Origin: DASPWV01 sp046727855
Lineage (GTDB): Bacteria > Acidobacteriota > Vicinamibacteria > Vicinamibacterales > UBA2999
Direction of reading: 5' to 3'
Assembly: GCA_046727855.1 (NCBI GenBank)
Contig: JBKPDL010000102.1
Coordinates: 1-20,269 of the forward strand
Length of the DNA: 20,269 bases
The translations under genes and the position numbers were made by a program. Numbering within the stretch: position 1 is the stretch's first letter; each line of letters opens with the position of its first letter. The notes under the pieces are model-generated. The model was not told the origin of the DNA, made no database searches, and saw nothing but the letters and a program-made list of their open reading frames with translations. This document shows, one piece after another, positions 6,670 to 13,761 of this stretch.

Positions 6670-7395
6670 CTGGCTTGCAGCGCCTGGGATGATCTAGACT
6701 TCGACCGTTCTTCACGCTCCGGAATCTCACCATGGAACTGGGAGGATGGTGACAGGGAGTTTCGGCGCGCGCGCGAGCTCAAGGGCGGGTCCGCAGAGGG
6801 TAAGGCCTTCGGGGTTGCCGCTCTCATCCGGAGTGGACGTCTTGAAGAAGCGATCGAGGAAGCCGAGCGCGCGCGCAGCCTGGATCCGCGCTCGTTTGAT
6901 GCGTACCTCAACCTGGGAATCGCGCACCGGTCGATGGGTCACTACGAGCGCGCCGTCGCGGAAATCCGGCGTGTGCTCGTGTTGCGTCCCAAATCGTCCC
7001 GCGCGCCTTTCCAGCTTGGCGCGACGTTGCTGTTGATGGGCCGCCCACAGGACGCGATCAAAGAGCTCGAGACGGCGGCCAATTTCCCACCACCCAATCC
7101 CAGGTTCGTGGCCTACCTCGGGTACGCCTATGCGGCCGCCGGGCGGACGCACGAAGCGCGCCGAATCCTGGAGGAGCTCGAAGCGCGCGCCCGACAGCAG
7201 TGCGTGTCCTCGTTTGGCCTGGCGTTGATCTACGACGCGCTCGGCGAGAAAGGGCCTGCGCTCGCCGCATTCGAGCGCGCATATCGGGACCACGCGGTCG
7301 AGTTTGTGCAGGCCGAGCAGTACCCGCCGTTCAGGATGATCGCCGCCGAGCCGCAGTTCGTAGAGATCATGCGGCGAATTGGCCCTCCCCGCTGA
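6670..7395 (+). pseudogene. 5'-truncated TPR protein
   Basis: The frame is open from just after a TGA (6667-6669) to the stop at 7393-7395, but contains no ATG, GTG or TTG until 6934, although recognisable protein sequence starts well before that. At about 6733 it reads WNWEDGDREFRRARELK, which resembles the TPR opening W-[DN]-W-x-x-A-E-R-E-F-R-R-A typical of kinase-linked or winged-helix-linked TPR regulators. Next come four or five TPR units (RLEEAIEEAERARSLDP, HYERAVAEIRRVLVLRP, RPQDAIKELETA, RTHEARRILEELEAR) and a usual C-terminal tail with FVQAEQYPPFRMI and PQFVEIMRRIG. It is probably the 3' part of a larger sensor or regulator that lost its N-terminal domain. A shorter product of 153 aa from ATG 6934 could still be made. 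Confidence 0.65.
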
Positions 7396-7526
7396 ACGCT
7401 CAATCCGCAGCCGCGACATCGGCCCGGCAACGCCATCCGGCAGCGCCGCGGGAACGGAAGCTCCCGCGTCGCTCGTCCTGACATCAAACAACAGACGCGA
7501 GGTGAAGCGACGCAGCGCGTCGGCGC

Positions 7527-8903
7527 TCACTCGACCGGTTTCATCTCGGAGAGCAGTGTCGGAATCAGTTCGGAGACCGTCGGATGAATCGGCATCGCTC
7601 GTTGCAGCACGTCGTAGGTCACGCCTGCGTTGATGATGTCGAGCACACCGTGAATCGCTTCGTCACCGCCCGTCCCGAGGATCGCCGCGCCAAGGATCTT
7701 CTTCGTCGCCGCATCGGCGACAACCTTCATGAACCCCTGTGTCTCGCCCTTCTCGATCGCCCGCGAGACACGGCTCATGGGGCGCTTGGCGAGGAGCAAC
7801 GGTCGGCCGCTCGCGCGCGCTTGTGTATCGTTCATCCCGACGCGTCCCAACGGCGGATCGATATACAAGGCATACGCTGGAACGCGCTCGCGCACCGTGC
7901 GATGCTCGCCGTCGAGCAGGTTGGCGGCGACGATCTCGAAGTCGTTATAGGCGGTGTGCGTGAAAGCTCCCCTGCCATTGCAGTCGCCGAGAGCCCAGAT
8001 GCCAGGCACGTTGGTAGAGAGATCGTCGTTGACTGTGATGTAGCCTTTCGGGTCTGTCGCCACACCCGCCTTGTCGAGACCGAGGTCGTCGGTGTTCGGC
8101 CGGCGTCCCACGGCGAGGAGCACCTGTGATCCCACATGCTGCGGCGGACCGTCGGTGCACTCGACCGACACCGCCACGCCCTGATCGTGTTTCGCAAGTG
8201 CGATACACATCGCACTGGTGTGAACGGTGATGCCTTCGCGCTCGAGGATGCCTCGCACCTCTTCCGAAATGTCCTCGTCCTCGCTTGCGATCAGACGCGG
8301 CGCCATCTCGACGATCGTGACGCCAGCGCCAAATCGACGATACATCTGCGCGAACTCGAGGCCGACATAGCTGCCGCCGACGACGATCAGATGCTTCGGA
8401 ACCTGATCGAGCGCCAGGATGGACGTGTTCGTCAGGAAGGGCACGTCCCTGATCCCGGGCATGTCGGGCACCCGCGCGCGGCCCCCGACGTTGATGAAGA
8501 TGCGCGGCGCCGTCAACCGCTGCTCATCGACGCGAACGACGTTCGCGGATTCGAATCGAGCGTGTGCTTTGAAGACGGTGCAGCCCTTCATGCTCCGCAG
8601 CCGCTGCTCGATGCCGGTGCGCGAGCTGGCGGACACTGCATCCGCCCGTGCCTTGACCGTGCGCATGTCGATCTGCGGCGCGCTTGCCAGGACCACGCCG
8701 TAGTCCGCTGCCCTCCGCGCGAGATGCGCGGCGTAGGCACTCGCGACCAGCGTCTTGGTCGGCGTGCAGCCGGTGTTGACGCACGTGCCGCCAAAGAGTT
8801 TGCGCTCCGCGAACGCCACGGTCATCCCTCCGGCCGTGAGCCGTCCTGCCAGCGAGGGACCGGCCTGGCCGGCGCCAATGATGATCGCGTCGAACGTCGT
8901 CAC
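7527..8903 (-). CDS. FAD-dependent pyridine nucleotide-disulfide oxidoreductase (MerA/RclA-like)
   Basis: This 458-aa flavoprotein of the glutathione reductase/mercuric reductase superfamily has the FAD-binding GAGQAG at residues 10-15, the redox-active pair in CVNTGC (Cys41, Cys46), the NAD(P)-binding GGSYVG (176-181), the second FAD contact ALGDCNG, and the dimer-interface dyad in HPTVSE (His440, Glu445). It lacks both the N-terminal heavy-metal domain and the C-terminal Cys pair of true MerA, so mercury reduction is not supported. RclA-like or general electron-transfer roles, such as oxidative or thiol stress, are more likely, but the substrate is unknown. It starts with GTG at 8903, overlapping the upstream TGA as GTGA, so translation is coupled to the DUF4126-type membrane gene. 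Two fragments related to its C-terminal region lie at 1525-1629 and 4434-4550. Confidence 0.88.
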   Translation of the reverse strand: MTTFDAIIIGAGQAGPSLAGRLTAGGMTVAFAERKLFGGTCVNTGCTPTKTLVASAYAAHLARRAADYGVVLASAPQIDMRTVKARADAVSASSRTGIEQRLRSMKGCTVFKAHARFESANVVRVDEQRLTAPRIFINVGGRARVPDMPGIRDVPFLTNTSILALDQVPKHLIVVGGSYVGLEFAQMYRRFGAGVTIVEMAPRLIASEDEDISEEVRGILEREGITVHTSAMCIALAKHDQGVAVSVECTDGPPQHVGSQVLLAVGRRPNTDDLGLDKAGVATDPKGYITVNDDLSTNVPGIWALGDCNGRGAFTHTAYNDFEIVAANLLDGEHRTVRERVPAYALYIDPPLGRVGMNDTQARASGRPLLLAKRPMSRVSRAIEKGETQGFMKVVADAATKKILGAAILGTGGDEAIHGVLDIINAGVTYDVLQRAMPIHPTVSELIPTLLSEMKPVE

Positions 8904-9373
8904 GGCAGCACCGCCACGATGAGAAAGGCGCCGCCGATCGCGATCAAGTCCTCGATCACGGCGGCGGGCCGATCGCTGCCGAACGCGGCCGCGAGGCGCG
9001 CACGAAAGGCGGCTCCGCCCAATGTCCCGATGAGCGCGCCGACGATACCGGCGATGACGCCGATTACCAGCGCTCCGCCGCTCGCGCCGATCGCGCCGCC
9101 CGTCAGACCACCCATGAGAATGCGCGTGCCGAACTGGATCGGCACGGTGCGGCTCGGAGTCGTCGGCAGTTGATCGGTGACGAGCTCAACCAACGCCAAG
9201 ACGGTGAAGATCCACGGCGTGTACGTGTAGCCCAGGAACGCGAGGCTCGTCCTGGTCAGGTCGAGCCAACCGGTGCGCGCGGCCAGACTGATCGCCGCTG
9301 GCGCGGTCATCGCTCGCAGCCCGGCGATCACTCCGATCAGCAATGGAAGCACGATGGCGGTCGTGACGTTCAT
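8900..9373 (-). CDS. DUF4126-type integral membrane protein
   Basis: This small hydrophobic protein of 157 aa starts with ATG at 9373. It has about four membrane segments: around residues 5-32 (VLPLLIGVIAGLRAMTAPAA), 43-65, 85-118 (Gly/Ala-rich) and 140-156. The GLRAMTAPAA stretch and the late ED-LIAIGGAFLIV segment fit the DUF4126 membrane family, whose function is not established. Its stop overlaps the start of the flavin oxidoreductase (GTGA), so the two are co-transcribed and translationally coupled; the pairing suggests a membrane partner of the oxidoreductase, by inference only. The promoter probably lies in 9374-9537, shared with the divergent VOC gene. Confidence 0.8.
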   Translation of the reverse strand: MNVTTAIVLPLLIGVIAGLRAMTAPAAISLAARTGWLDLTRTSLAFLGYTYTPWIFTVLALVELVTDQLPTTPSRTVPIQFGTRILMGGLTGGAIGASGGALVIGVIAGIVGALIGTLGGAAFRARLAAAFGSDRPAAVIEDLIAIGGAFLIVAVLP

Positions 9374-9484
9374 GGCCGTCCATCATTGCCTGCAGTGTGT
9401 GCGGATGTCTCGTGAATTTTCGGCCTTGATCCCGAAGACGAGCCGCCGCGCCATCTCATCTTAGGCAAGTGACGAACGCCGATC

Positions 9485-9515
9485 GTGTCGTCACCGTAAG
9501 TGTCGTCACCGTAAG
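9485..9515. repeat. Tandem 15-bp repeat in divergent promoter region
   Basis: The unit TGTCGTCACCGTAAG occurs twice back to back (9486-9500 and 9501-9515), with one matching base on the left. It lies in the spacer between the divergent DUF4126 and VOC genes, 22 nt before the VOC start. A perfectly repeated site here could be an operator, or a replication-slippage duplication. Confidence 0.7.
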
Positions 9516-9537
9516 AGATCAATGAGAGGATGTCATC

Positions 9538-9915
9538 ATGCTGGGAAACAGCGAGGCCATTGCGACGATAGCCGTCAAGGACATCGGCGTCGCGACCAAC
9601 TTCTATGAACGAACGCTTGGTTTGACCCGACTCCCCACCGGCGAGCAAGGCGTGCAGATGTTCAAGAGCGGCGACTCCAGGGTTCTCGTCTACGAGTCGG
9701 ACTATGCCGGCACCAACAAGGCCACGGCAGCCACGTGGACCGTTGACGGCGACATCAAGAAAGTGGTTGAGGGGCTCGCGGCCAGGGGCGTGCGCTTCGA
9801 ACATTACAATCTGCCCGGCATGACACTCGACGGTGAGGTGCATATCAGTGGCACCGTCAAGGCCGCGTGGTGCAAGGACCCGGATGGCAACATCCTGGCG
9901 CTCGTGAGCGCGTGA
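9538..9915 (+). CDS. VOC family (glyoxalase/bleomycin-resistance fold) protein
   Basis: This 125-aa protein starts at an ATG preceded by GAGAGGATG (GAGAGG about 8 nt upstream). It shows the paired beta-alpha-beta-beta-beta modules of the vicinal oxygen chelate fold: an opening ATIAVKDIGVATNFYERTLGL (residues 9-29), a middle strand VQMFKSGDSRVLVYES, and a closing AAWCKDPDGNILALVSA (109-125). The usual first metal ligand (His/Glu on strand 1) is not obvious, so enzymatic activity is uncertain; binding or resistance roles are also common in the family. The stop overlaps the GTG start of the MFS gene, so the pair forms a coupled operon, perhaps for resistance to or handling of a small toxic molecule. 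Confidence 0.85.
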   Translation: MLGNSEAIATIAVKDIGVATNFYERTLGLTRLPTGEQGVQMFKSGDSRVLVYESDYAGTNKATAATWTVDGDIKKVVEGLAARGVRFEHYNLPGMTLDGEVHISGTVKAAWCKDPDGNILALVSA

Positions 9916-11162
9916 ACGAACGCGCCCGCAGGGTTCAGACAACCTATCTGATCCTGCTGCTCCTGCATACGCTGGCGGCCTCGTTCATCTGGGGCATCAA
10001 CACGCTGTTCCTGCTCGATGCCGGGCTGAACAACACGCAGGCGTTCACCGCCAATGCGTTCTTCACGGCGGGCATGGTCATCTTCGAAGTGCCCACCGGC
10101 GTGGTTGCCGACACGCAAGGCCGCCGCACGTCGTATCTGCTCGGCACCGTCACGCTGGCGATCTCGACGCTGCTCTATTTGCTCTTGTGGTGGCGGCCGG
10201 CGCCATTCTGGGCCTGGGCGGTGACGTCGGCGTTCCTGGGGCTCGGCTTCACCTTCTTCTCAGGCGCCGTCGACGCGTGGCTGGTGGACGCGCTCGCGTT
10301 CAACGGCTACACGAAGGAGGGCGGCCGGCTCGAAGATGTTTTCGCACGCGGCGAGATCGTCGAAGGCGTGGCCATGCTCGGCGGCTCCGTGGCCGGTGGT
10401 CTCATCGCGCAGGCAACCAACCTGGGCGTGCCTTACCTCCTGCGCGCGGCGTTTCTCGTGCTCTCGTTCATCACCGCGTACGCGCTGATGCACGACTCCG
10501 GCTTCACACCACACCATGGCAAACGGCCGATCGAGGAAATCAAGCACGTGTTGCGCGAATCGATTGCGCACGGACTCGCCTATCGTCCGGTGCGATGGGT
10601 GATGCTGACGGCGCCGTTCACTGGAGGCGTCACGATCTTCGCCTTCTATGCGATGCAGCCCTACCTGCTCGAGTTGTGGGGCAACGAGCGGGCGTATGCG
10701 ATCGCCGGGCTCGCCGCCGCGATTGTCGCGGGCGCGCAGATTGCCGGCGGCCTGCTGGTGCCGCATCTCGGGCGGGTGTTCAGCCGGCGCACGATCGTCC
10801 TGCTCTGCGGCACGATCGTGAGTGTCGCGATGCTGGCCGTCATCGGCCTCGCGCCGGCGTTCTGGGTGGTGATCACGCTGCTCGCGCTGTGGGCGCTGAT
10901 GTTTGCCGCGCTCACGCCCGTCCGTCAGTCGTATCTCAATGCGCTCATCGAGTCGCAACAGCGCGCCACGGTCCTGTCGTTCGACTCTCTCCTCGGCTCG
11001 TCCGGGGCGGTGGTGATTCAGCCGGTTCTCGGGAAAGCGGCGGACGTCTGGGGCTATCCGGTCTCGTATCTCGCGAGCGCGGCGATTCAGGCGCTTGCGC
11101 TCCCGTTCTGCTGGCTGGCCGTGCGCGAGCGGACGGCCGCGGACGCGATGGACGAAACCTGA
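9912..11162 (+). CDS. MFS transporter (drug-efflux type)
   Basis: The protein is 416 aa when started at GTG 9912, which overlaps the VOC stop (GTGA); the frame is open further upstream, but that part lies inside the VOC gene and is Arg/Gly-rich nonsense. About 12 membrane segments are evident. The loop between TM2 and TM3 carries the MFS motif A variant GVVADTQGRR, and a longer charged cytoplasmic loop (HHGKRPIEEIKHVLRES) separates the two six-helix halves. The layout and the motif fit proton-coupled exporters of the drug-efflux class; the substrate cannot be told from sequence. Coupling to a VOC protein is a recurring arrangement in small resistance operons. The gene ends just before a large inverted repeat that may end transcription. 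Confidence 0.88.
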   Translation: MNERARRVQTTYLILLLLHTLAASFIWGINTLFLLDAGLNNTQAFTANAFFTAGMVIFEVPTGVVADTQGRRTSYLLGTVTLAISTLLYLLLWWRPAPFWAWAVTSAFLGLGFTFFSGAVDAWLVDALAFNGYTKEGGRLEDVFARGEIVEGVAMLGGSVAGGLIAQATNLGVPYLLRAAFLVLSFITAYALMHDSGFTPHHGKRPIEEIKHVLRESIAHGLAYRPVRWVMLTAPFTGGVTIFAFYAMQPYLLELWGNERAYAIAGLAAAIVAGAQIAGGLLVPHLGRVFSRRTIVLLCGTIVSVAMLAVIGLAPAFWVVITLLALWALMFAALTPVRQSYLNALIESQQRATVLSFDSLLGSSGAVVIQPVLGKAADVWGYPVSYLASAAIQALALPFCWLAVRERTAADAMDET

Positions 11163-11198
11163 TAGGGACTCGGCAGTATTCTCGCCTTGGTGATGTCC

Positions 11199-11330
11199 GA
11201 ATTTGGAGCTTTGGAGATGTGGAGATTTGGAGTCGATTTGGAGATTTGGAAATTTGGAGATTCGGAGATTTTCAAATTTGGAGATCGCCAAATCTTCTCC
11301 AAATCCCCAAATCTCGAGATCTCCAAATTC
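11199..11330. repeat. Long imperfect inverted repeat of GATTTGGA-like units
   Basis: The left half (about 11199-11280) is a run of degenerate 8-9-nt units such as GATTTGGAG, ATTTGGAGA and TTTGGAGAT. The right half (about 11286-11330) carries their complements, CCAAATCTTCTCC and CCAAATCTCGAGATCTCC. The ends pair perfectly over 10 bp (GAATTTGGAG 11199-11208 with CTCCAAATTC 11321-11330), and much of the left half can pair with the right, giving one long stem-loop with a purine-rich loop. It sits between the convergent MFS and kinase-TPR genes and is AT-richer than its surroundings. The frames through it translate to monotonous DLEIWKFG-like peptides and are not genes. It could act as a bidirectional terminator or be a member of a dispersed repeat family. 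Confidence 0.8.
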
Positions 11331-11367
11331 ACGTGTCACGTATTCCGTGTCATGCGTCACCAACTCC

Positions 11368-12357
11368 TCATCCCTCCTGCGACGTTGCAGGAGGCGCAAC
11401 CACCCGATGGTAACGCGCGTCGGCGCGCAGCGTTGTGAGCTCGGGCTCATTCGAAAGCTCTTTGGTCGAATAGCCGGCTGCCACCGCCTGTCCAAGCGCT
11501 TGCAACGCGCGGTCGCGATTCCCTGCGAGCTCGTGAATGACCGTCAGCCGCATCAGGACGGGCGCCGTCAGCTTGGGCTCGCGCTCGATCTCGTTGACGA
11601 TCACGCGAGCGTCTCTCGTTTGGTTCGATTTCACCAGGTACAGCGCGAGGCGGCTCCGCAAATCGTTATCAGCCGGCTTGTTCGCGAGTTCCTCGCGCAC
11701 CAGTGCGATGGCCCGGTTGTAGGCGTCGATCGACTCGCCGCGACGGCCGGGCGCCCAACGGTACGCGTCGGCCAGGTTTCCCCAATACAGCGACCGGTTT
11801 GCGCCGAGCTCCACGGCCTTCTGAAACGCTGGCACCGCGTCGTTGTAACGACCCTGAAAAAAGCGCAACGTGCCGAGGTTCGTGTACGTTGCGGCGGTCG
11901 GCACGATTTCGAGCGCGCGCTGAAACGCGCCCGCGGCATCGTCATAGCGCCCGACTTGGAAATACACGGCGCCGAGATTGCGCCAAATGATGTTGTTGTC
12001 GGGGGCGAGCGCCCGTGCGGCTTCCCACCCGGCCGCCGCCTCGCTGTAGCGGGCGTGCCGGTAATAAAACGACGCCAGCTCGCTGTCCGGGCGCCAATCC
12101 GCACCGCGATGCTTGATCGCCGCGCGCAGCGCAGCCTCGGCCTCGTTGTCGCGCTTTTGCGCGGCGTAGCCAATTCCCAGTCCGAGGTGCGGCATCGGGT
12201 TGAGCGGCTCGAGCTCGATCGCACGTCGCCATCGAGCCTCCGCGTCGGCAAATCGGCCTGCGTCGAAGTCGACAAACCCTTGTGCCGTGTGCGCAACGGC
12301 GAGATCGGGATTCAGCTCTAGCGCGCGACGCGCCCTTCCTGCGCCAGTCGAACCCAC
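11368..12357 (-). CDS. TPR C-terminal portion of the Ser/Thr kinase (separated by frameshift)
   Basis: This frame holds 8-9 consecutive TPR units, for example RFADAEARWRRAIELEP, RYSEAAAGWEAARALAP, RYDDAAGAFQRALEIVP and RYNDAVPAFQKAVELGA, and ends ATSQEG before TGA. Its apparent start at 12357 is not a real start: the first residues (MGSTGAG) are out-of-frame kinase sequence. The natural reading continues from the kinase ORF (LAQEG) into ARRALELNPDLAVAH if one G is restored in the GGG run at 12333-12335. With that base the whole gene is 2199 nt, 732 aa, a normal size for kinase-TPR receptors of this group. The TPR part lies C-terminal of the membrane segment, so probably outside the cytoplasm, where it may bind proteins or sense a signal. 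Confidence 0.8.
   Translation of the reverse strand: MGSTGAGRARRALELNPDLAVAHTAQGFVDFDAGRFADAEARWRRAIELEPLNPMPHLGLGIGYAAQKRDNEAEAALRAAIKHRGADWRPDSELASFYYRHARYSEAAAGWEAARALAPDNNIIWRNLGAVYFQVGRYDDAAGAFQRALEIVPTAATYTNLGTLRFFQGRYNDAVPAFQKAVELGANRSLYWGNLADAYRWAPGRRGESIDAYNRAIALVREELANKPADNDLRSRLALYLVKSNQTRDARVIVNEIEREPKLTAPVLMRLTVIHELAGNRDRALQALGQAVAAGYSTKELSNEPELTTLRADARYHRVVAPPATSQEG
11373..11394. terminator. Perfect 8-bp hairpin at the 3' end of the kinase-TPR gene
   Basis: CCTCCTGC, a 6-nt loop and GCAGGAGG form a perfect stem that overlaps the last codons of the minus-strand TPR frame (stop at 11368-11370). No T-run follows on either strand, so it is not a standard intrinsic terminator; it could stabilise the mRNA 3' end. 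Confidence 0.35.
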
Positions 12358-13565
12358 TGCGGATCGGGGTTGGCCGAGTTCTTACGCCGGTAGGCGTCGG
12401 CCAGAAAGGCGTGCGCGGGCGCATAATTCTGATCGAGTTTCAGCGCCTCTTCCAGCGCGCGAATGGCGCCATCCACATTTCCCGGCCGATCTTGACGTTG
12501 CAGCAACAGCGCGGCGCGTTGCGTGAGCTCGTAAGGAGATTGCGGCAGCGTGGCGCCGGCAGTGGCAGCCGGCAGCGACAACTCCGCGCTCCTGATGCGT
12601 TGATAGACGTACCAGCCCGCCAAGGACACGCTCAATACGATGGCGAGCACGGCAGCCGTGCGCGACCCGGGCCGTATCAGCAAAATCGCCAGCAAGGAAG
12701 GCCGCCTGGCAACGCTCGCAGCGCTCTCGGCGAGATGTGTCAGCGCGTGCCGCACCTCCGCCATGTTCGCGTAACGATCCTCCGGCCTTTTTTCGAGCGT
12801 CTTCATTACAATCGCCGTCAACGCCGGTGGCACATCACGACGCAGCGTCGCGATCGGTGTCGGCGCCGTGAAATGCAGCTGCCGGAGGTGATCCGATCGC
12901 GAGGAGCCGCGGAACGGCAGCTTGCCTGTGAGCATCTGATAGAGCACGACGCCAAAGGCGAAAACGTCGGAGCGCGCATCGACCGAATCGCCCAGCGCCT
13001 GCTCCGGAGACATGTAGTCTGGCGTCCCCACCGCCAGCCCGGCCATGGTCAGCGGGGCGAACGTCGGCGATTCGGCAAGATCCGTATCCGGCCGGGCAGC
13101 ACCGAACTTCGCCAGCCCGAAGTCGAGCACCTTCAAGGCGCCGCCTCTGGTGATCATGATGTTGCCGGGTTTCAGATCGCGATGGATGATGCCGGCTTGA
13201 TGCGCGCACCCGAGCGCATCGGCAATCTGCGTCGCATACGTGATAGCCGTCGGGACGGCCAGCGGTCCCTGGCTAAGACGCTGCGCCAAGGTCTCACCGC
13301 GAATGAGCTCCATGGCGATGAAATTCACGCCGGCGTGGCTGTCGATCTCGTAAATCGTGACGATGTTCGGATGATTCAGGGCGGACGCCGACTTCGCTTC
13401 GCGCGCGAAGCGCTCGCGACCGAGGTCGTCGGCAATCCGATCGGGAAGGAGCTTCAGGGCGACGTCGCGCTCGAGCCGCGTATCGCGTGCCTGCCACACC
13501 ACACCCATGCCGCCCTCGCCGACCTTTTCGACAATGAGGTACTGCTGGAGCTGGCGGCCAATCAT
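12318..13565 (-). CDS. Membrane-anchored Hanks-type Ser/Thr protein kinase (N-terminal portion)
   Basis: This 415-aa frame starts with ATG at 13565. The kinase domain covers about residues 8-280 with all key elements: the glycine-rich loop GEGGMG (16-21), VALK with Lys38, catalytic HRDLKPGN (128-135), DFG (148-150) and the GTPDYMSPEQ activation segment (180-189). A single membrane helix follows at about 303-322, then the first TPR-like helices. The frame ends prematurely at 12318, after LAQEGRVAR, because of a 1-nt frameshift; the rest of the gene is the TPR frame at 11368-12357. Such receptors phosphorylate Ser/Thr of cytoplasmic targets in response to a signal received by the external part. 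The target is unknown. Upstream, 13566-13761 separates it from the YcaQ-family gene and probably contains the promoter. Confidence 0.9.
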   Translation of the reverse strand: MIGRQLQQYLIVEKVGEGGMGVVWQARDTRLERDVALKLLPDRIADDLGRERFAREAKSASALNHPNIVTIYEIDSHAGVNFIAMELIRGETLAQRLSQGPLAVPTAITYATQIADALGCAHQAGIIHRDLKPGNIMITRGGALKVLDFGLAKFGAARPDTDLAESPTFAPLTMAGLAVGTPDYMSPEQALGDSVDARSDVFAFGVVLYQMLTGKLPFRGSSRSDHLRQLHFTAPTPIATLRRDVPPALTAIVMKTLEKRPEDRYANMAEVRHALTHLAESAASVARRPSLLAILLIRPGSRTAAVLAIVLSVSLAGWYVYQRIRSAELSLPAATAGATLPQSPYELTQRAALLLQRQDRPGNVDGAIRALEEALKLDQNYAPAHAFLADAYRRKNSANPDPQWVRLAQEGRVAR

Positions 13566-13761
13566 GGGGTACGTCAGGTCCGATCATAGCTCAGCTATTG
13601 GGATCGGAGCGTGACAATTCGAGTGAACTCGAGTGCCAGGCCCCAAGGCGCATCGCGCACGCGACTCCGGCACGCGCGACGCGTACGATAGGCGTTGACC
13701 ATTTCCCGACAGCTCGGCATCGTGTTGCCGTGATTCTTTTGGTCGCGAATGATTGCGCCAG

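Noticed and set aside
8520..8570. tRNA-like GATTCGAATC in the oxidoreductase gene
   Set aside because: It lies within an intact coding sequence and no acceptor or anticodon stem can be built around it.
8136..9173. 345-codon plus-strand open frame
   Set aside because: It is antisense to the oxidoreductase and the membrane protein gene, crosses their border, and has a low-complexity Ala/Pro/Arg tail.
9484..9516. CRISPR-like repeat
   Set aside because: There are only two units, directly adjacent without a spacer, and no cas genes in the window.
10260..11495. 411-codon minus-strand frame through the MFS gene and the repeat region
   Set aside because: It is very Arg/Glu/His-rich antisense sequence joined to repeat-derived FGDLEIWGFGEDL-like peptide; not a protein.
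11187..12321. Plus-strand frames starting in the GATTTGGA repeat (DLEIWKFGDSEIF-like)
   Set aside because: The peptide only reflects translation of simple repeats, and the rest is antisense to the TPR coding region.
12282..13589. 435-codon plus-strand open frame
   Set aside because: It is an antisense shadow of the kinase gene, which has every catalytic motif on the minus strand.
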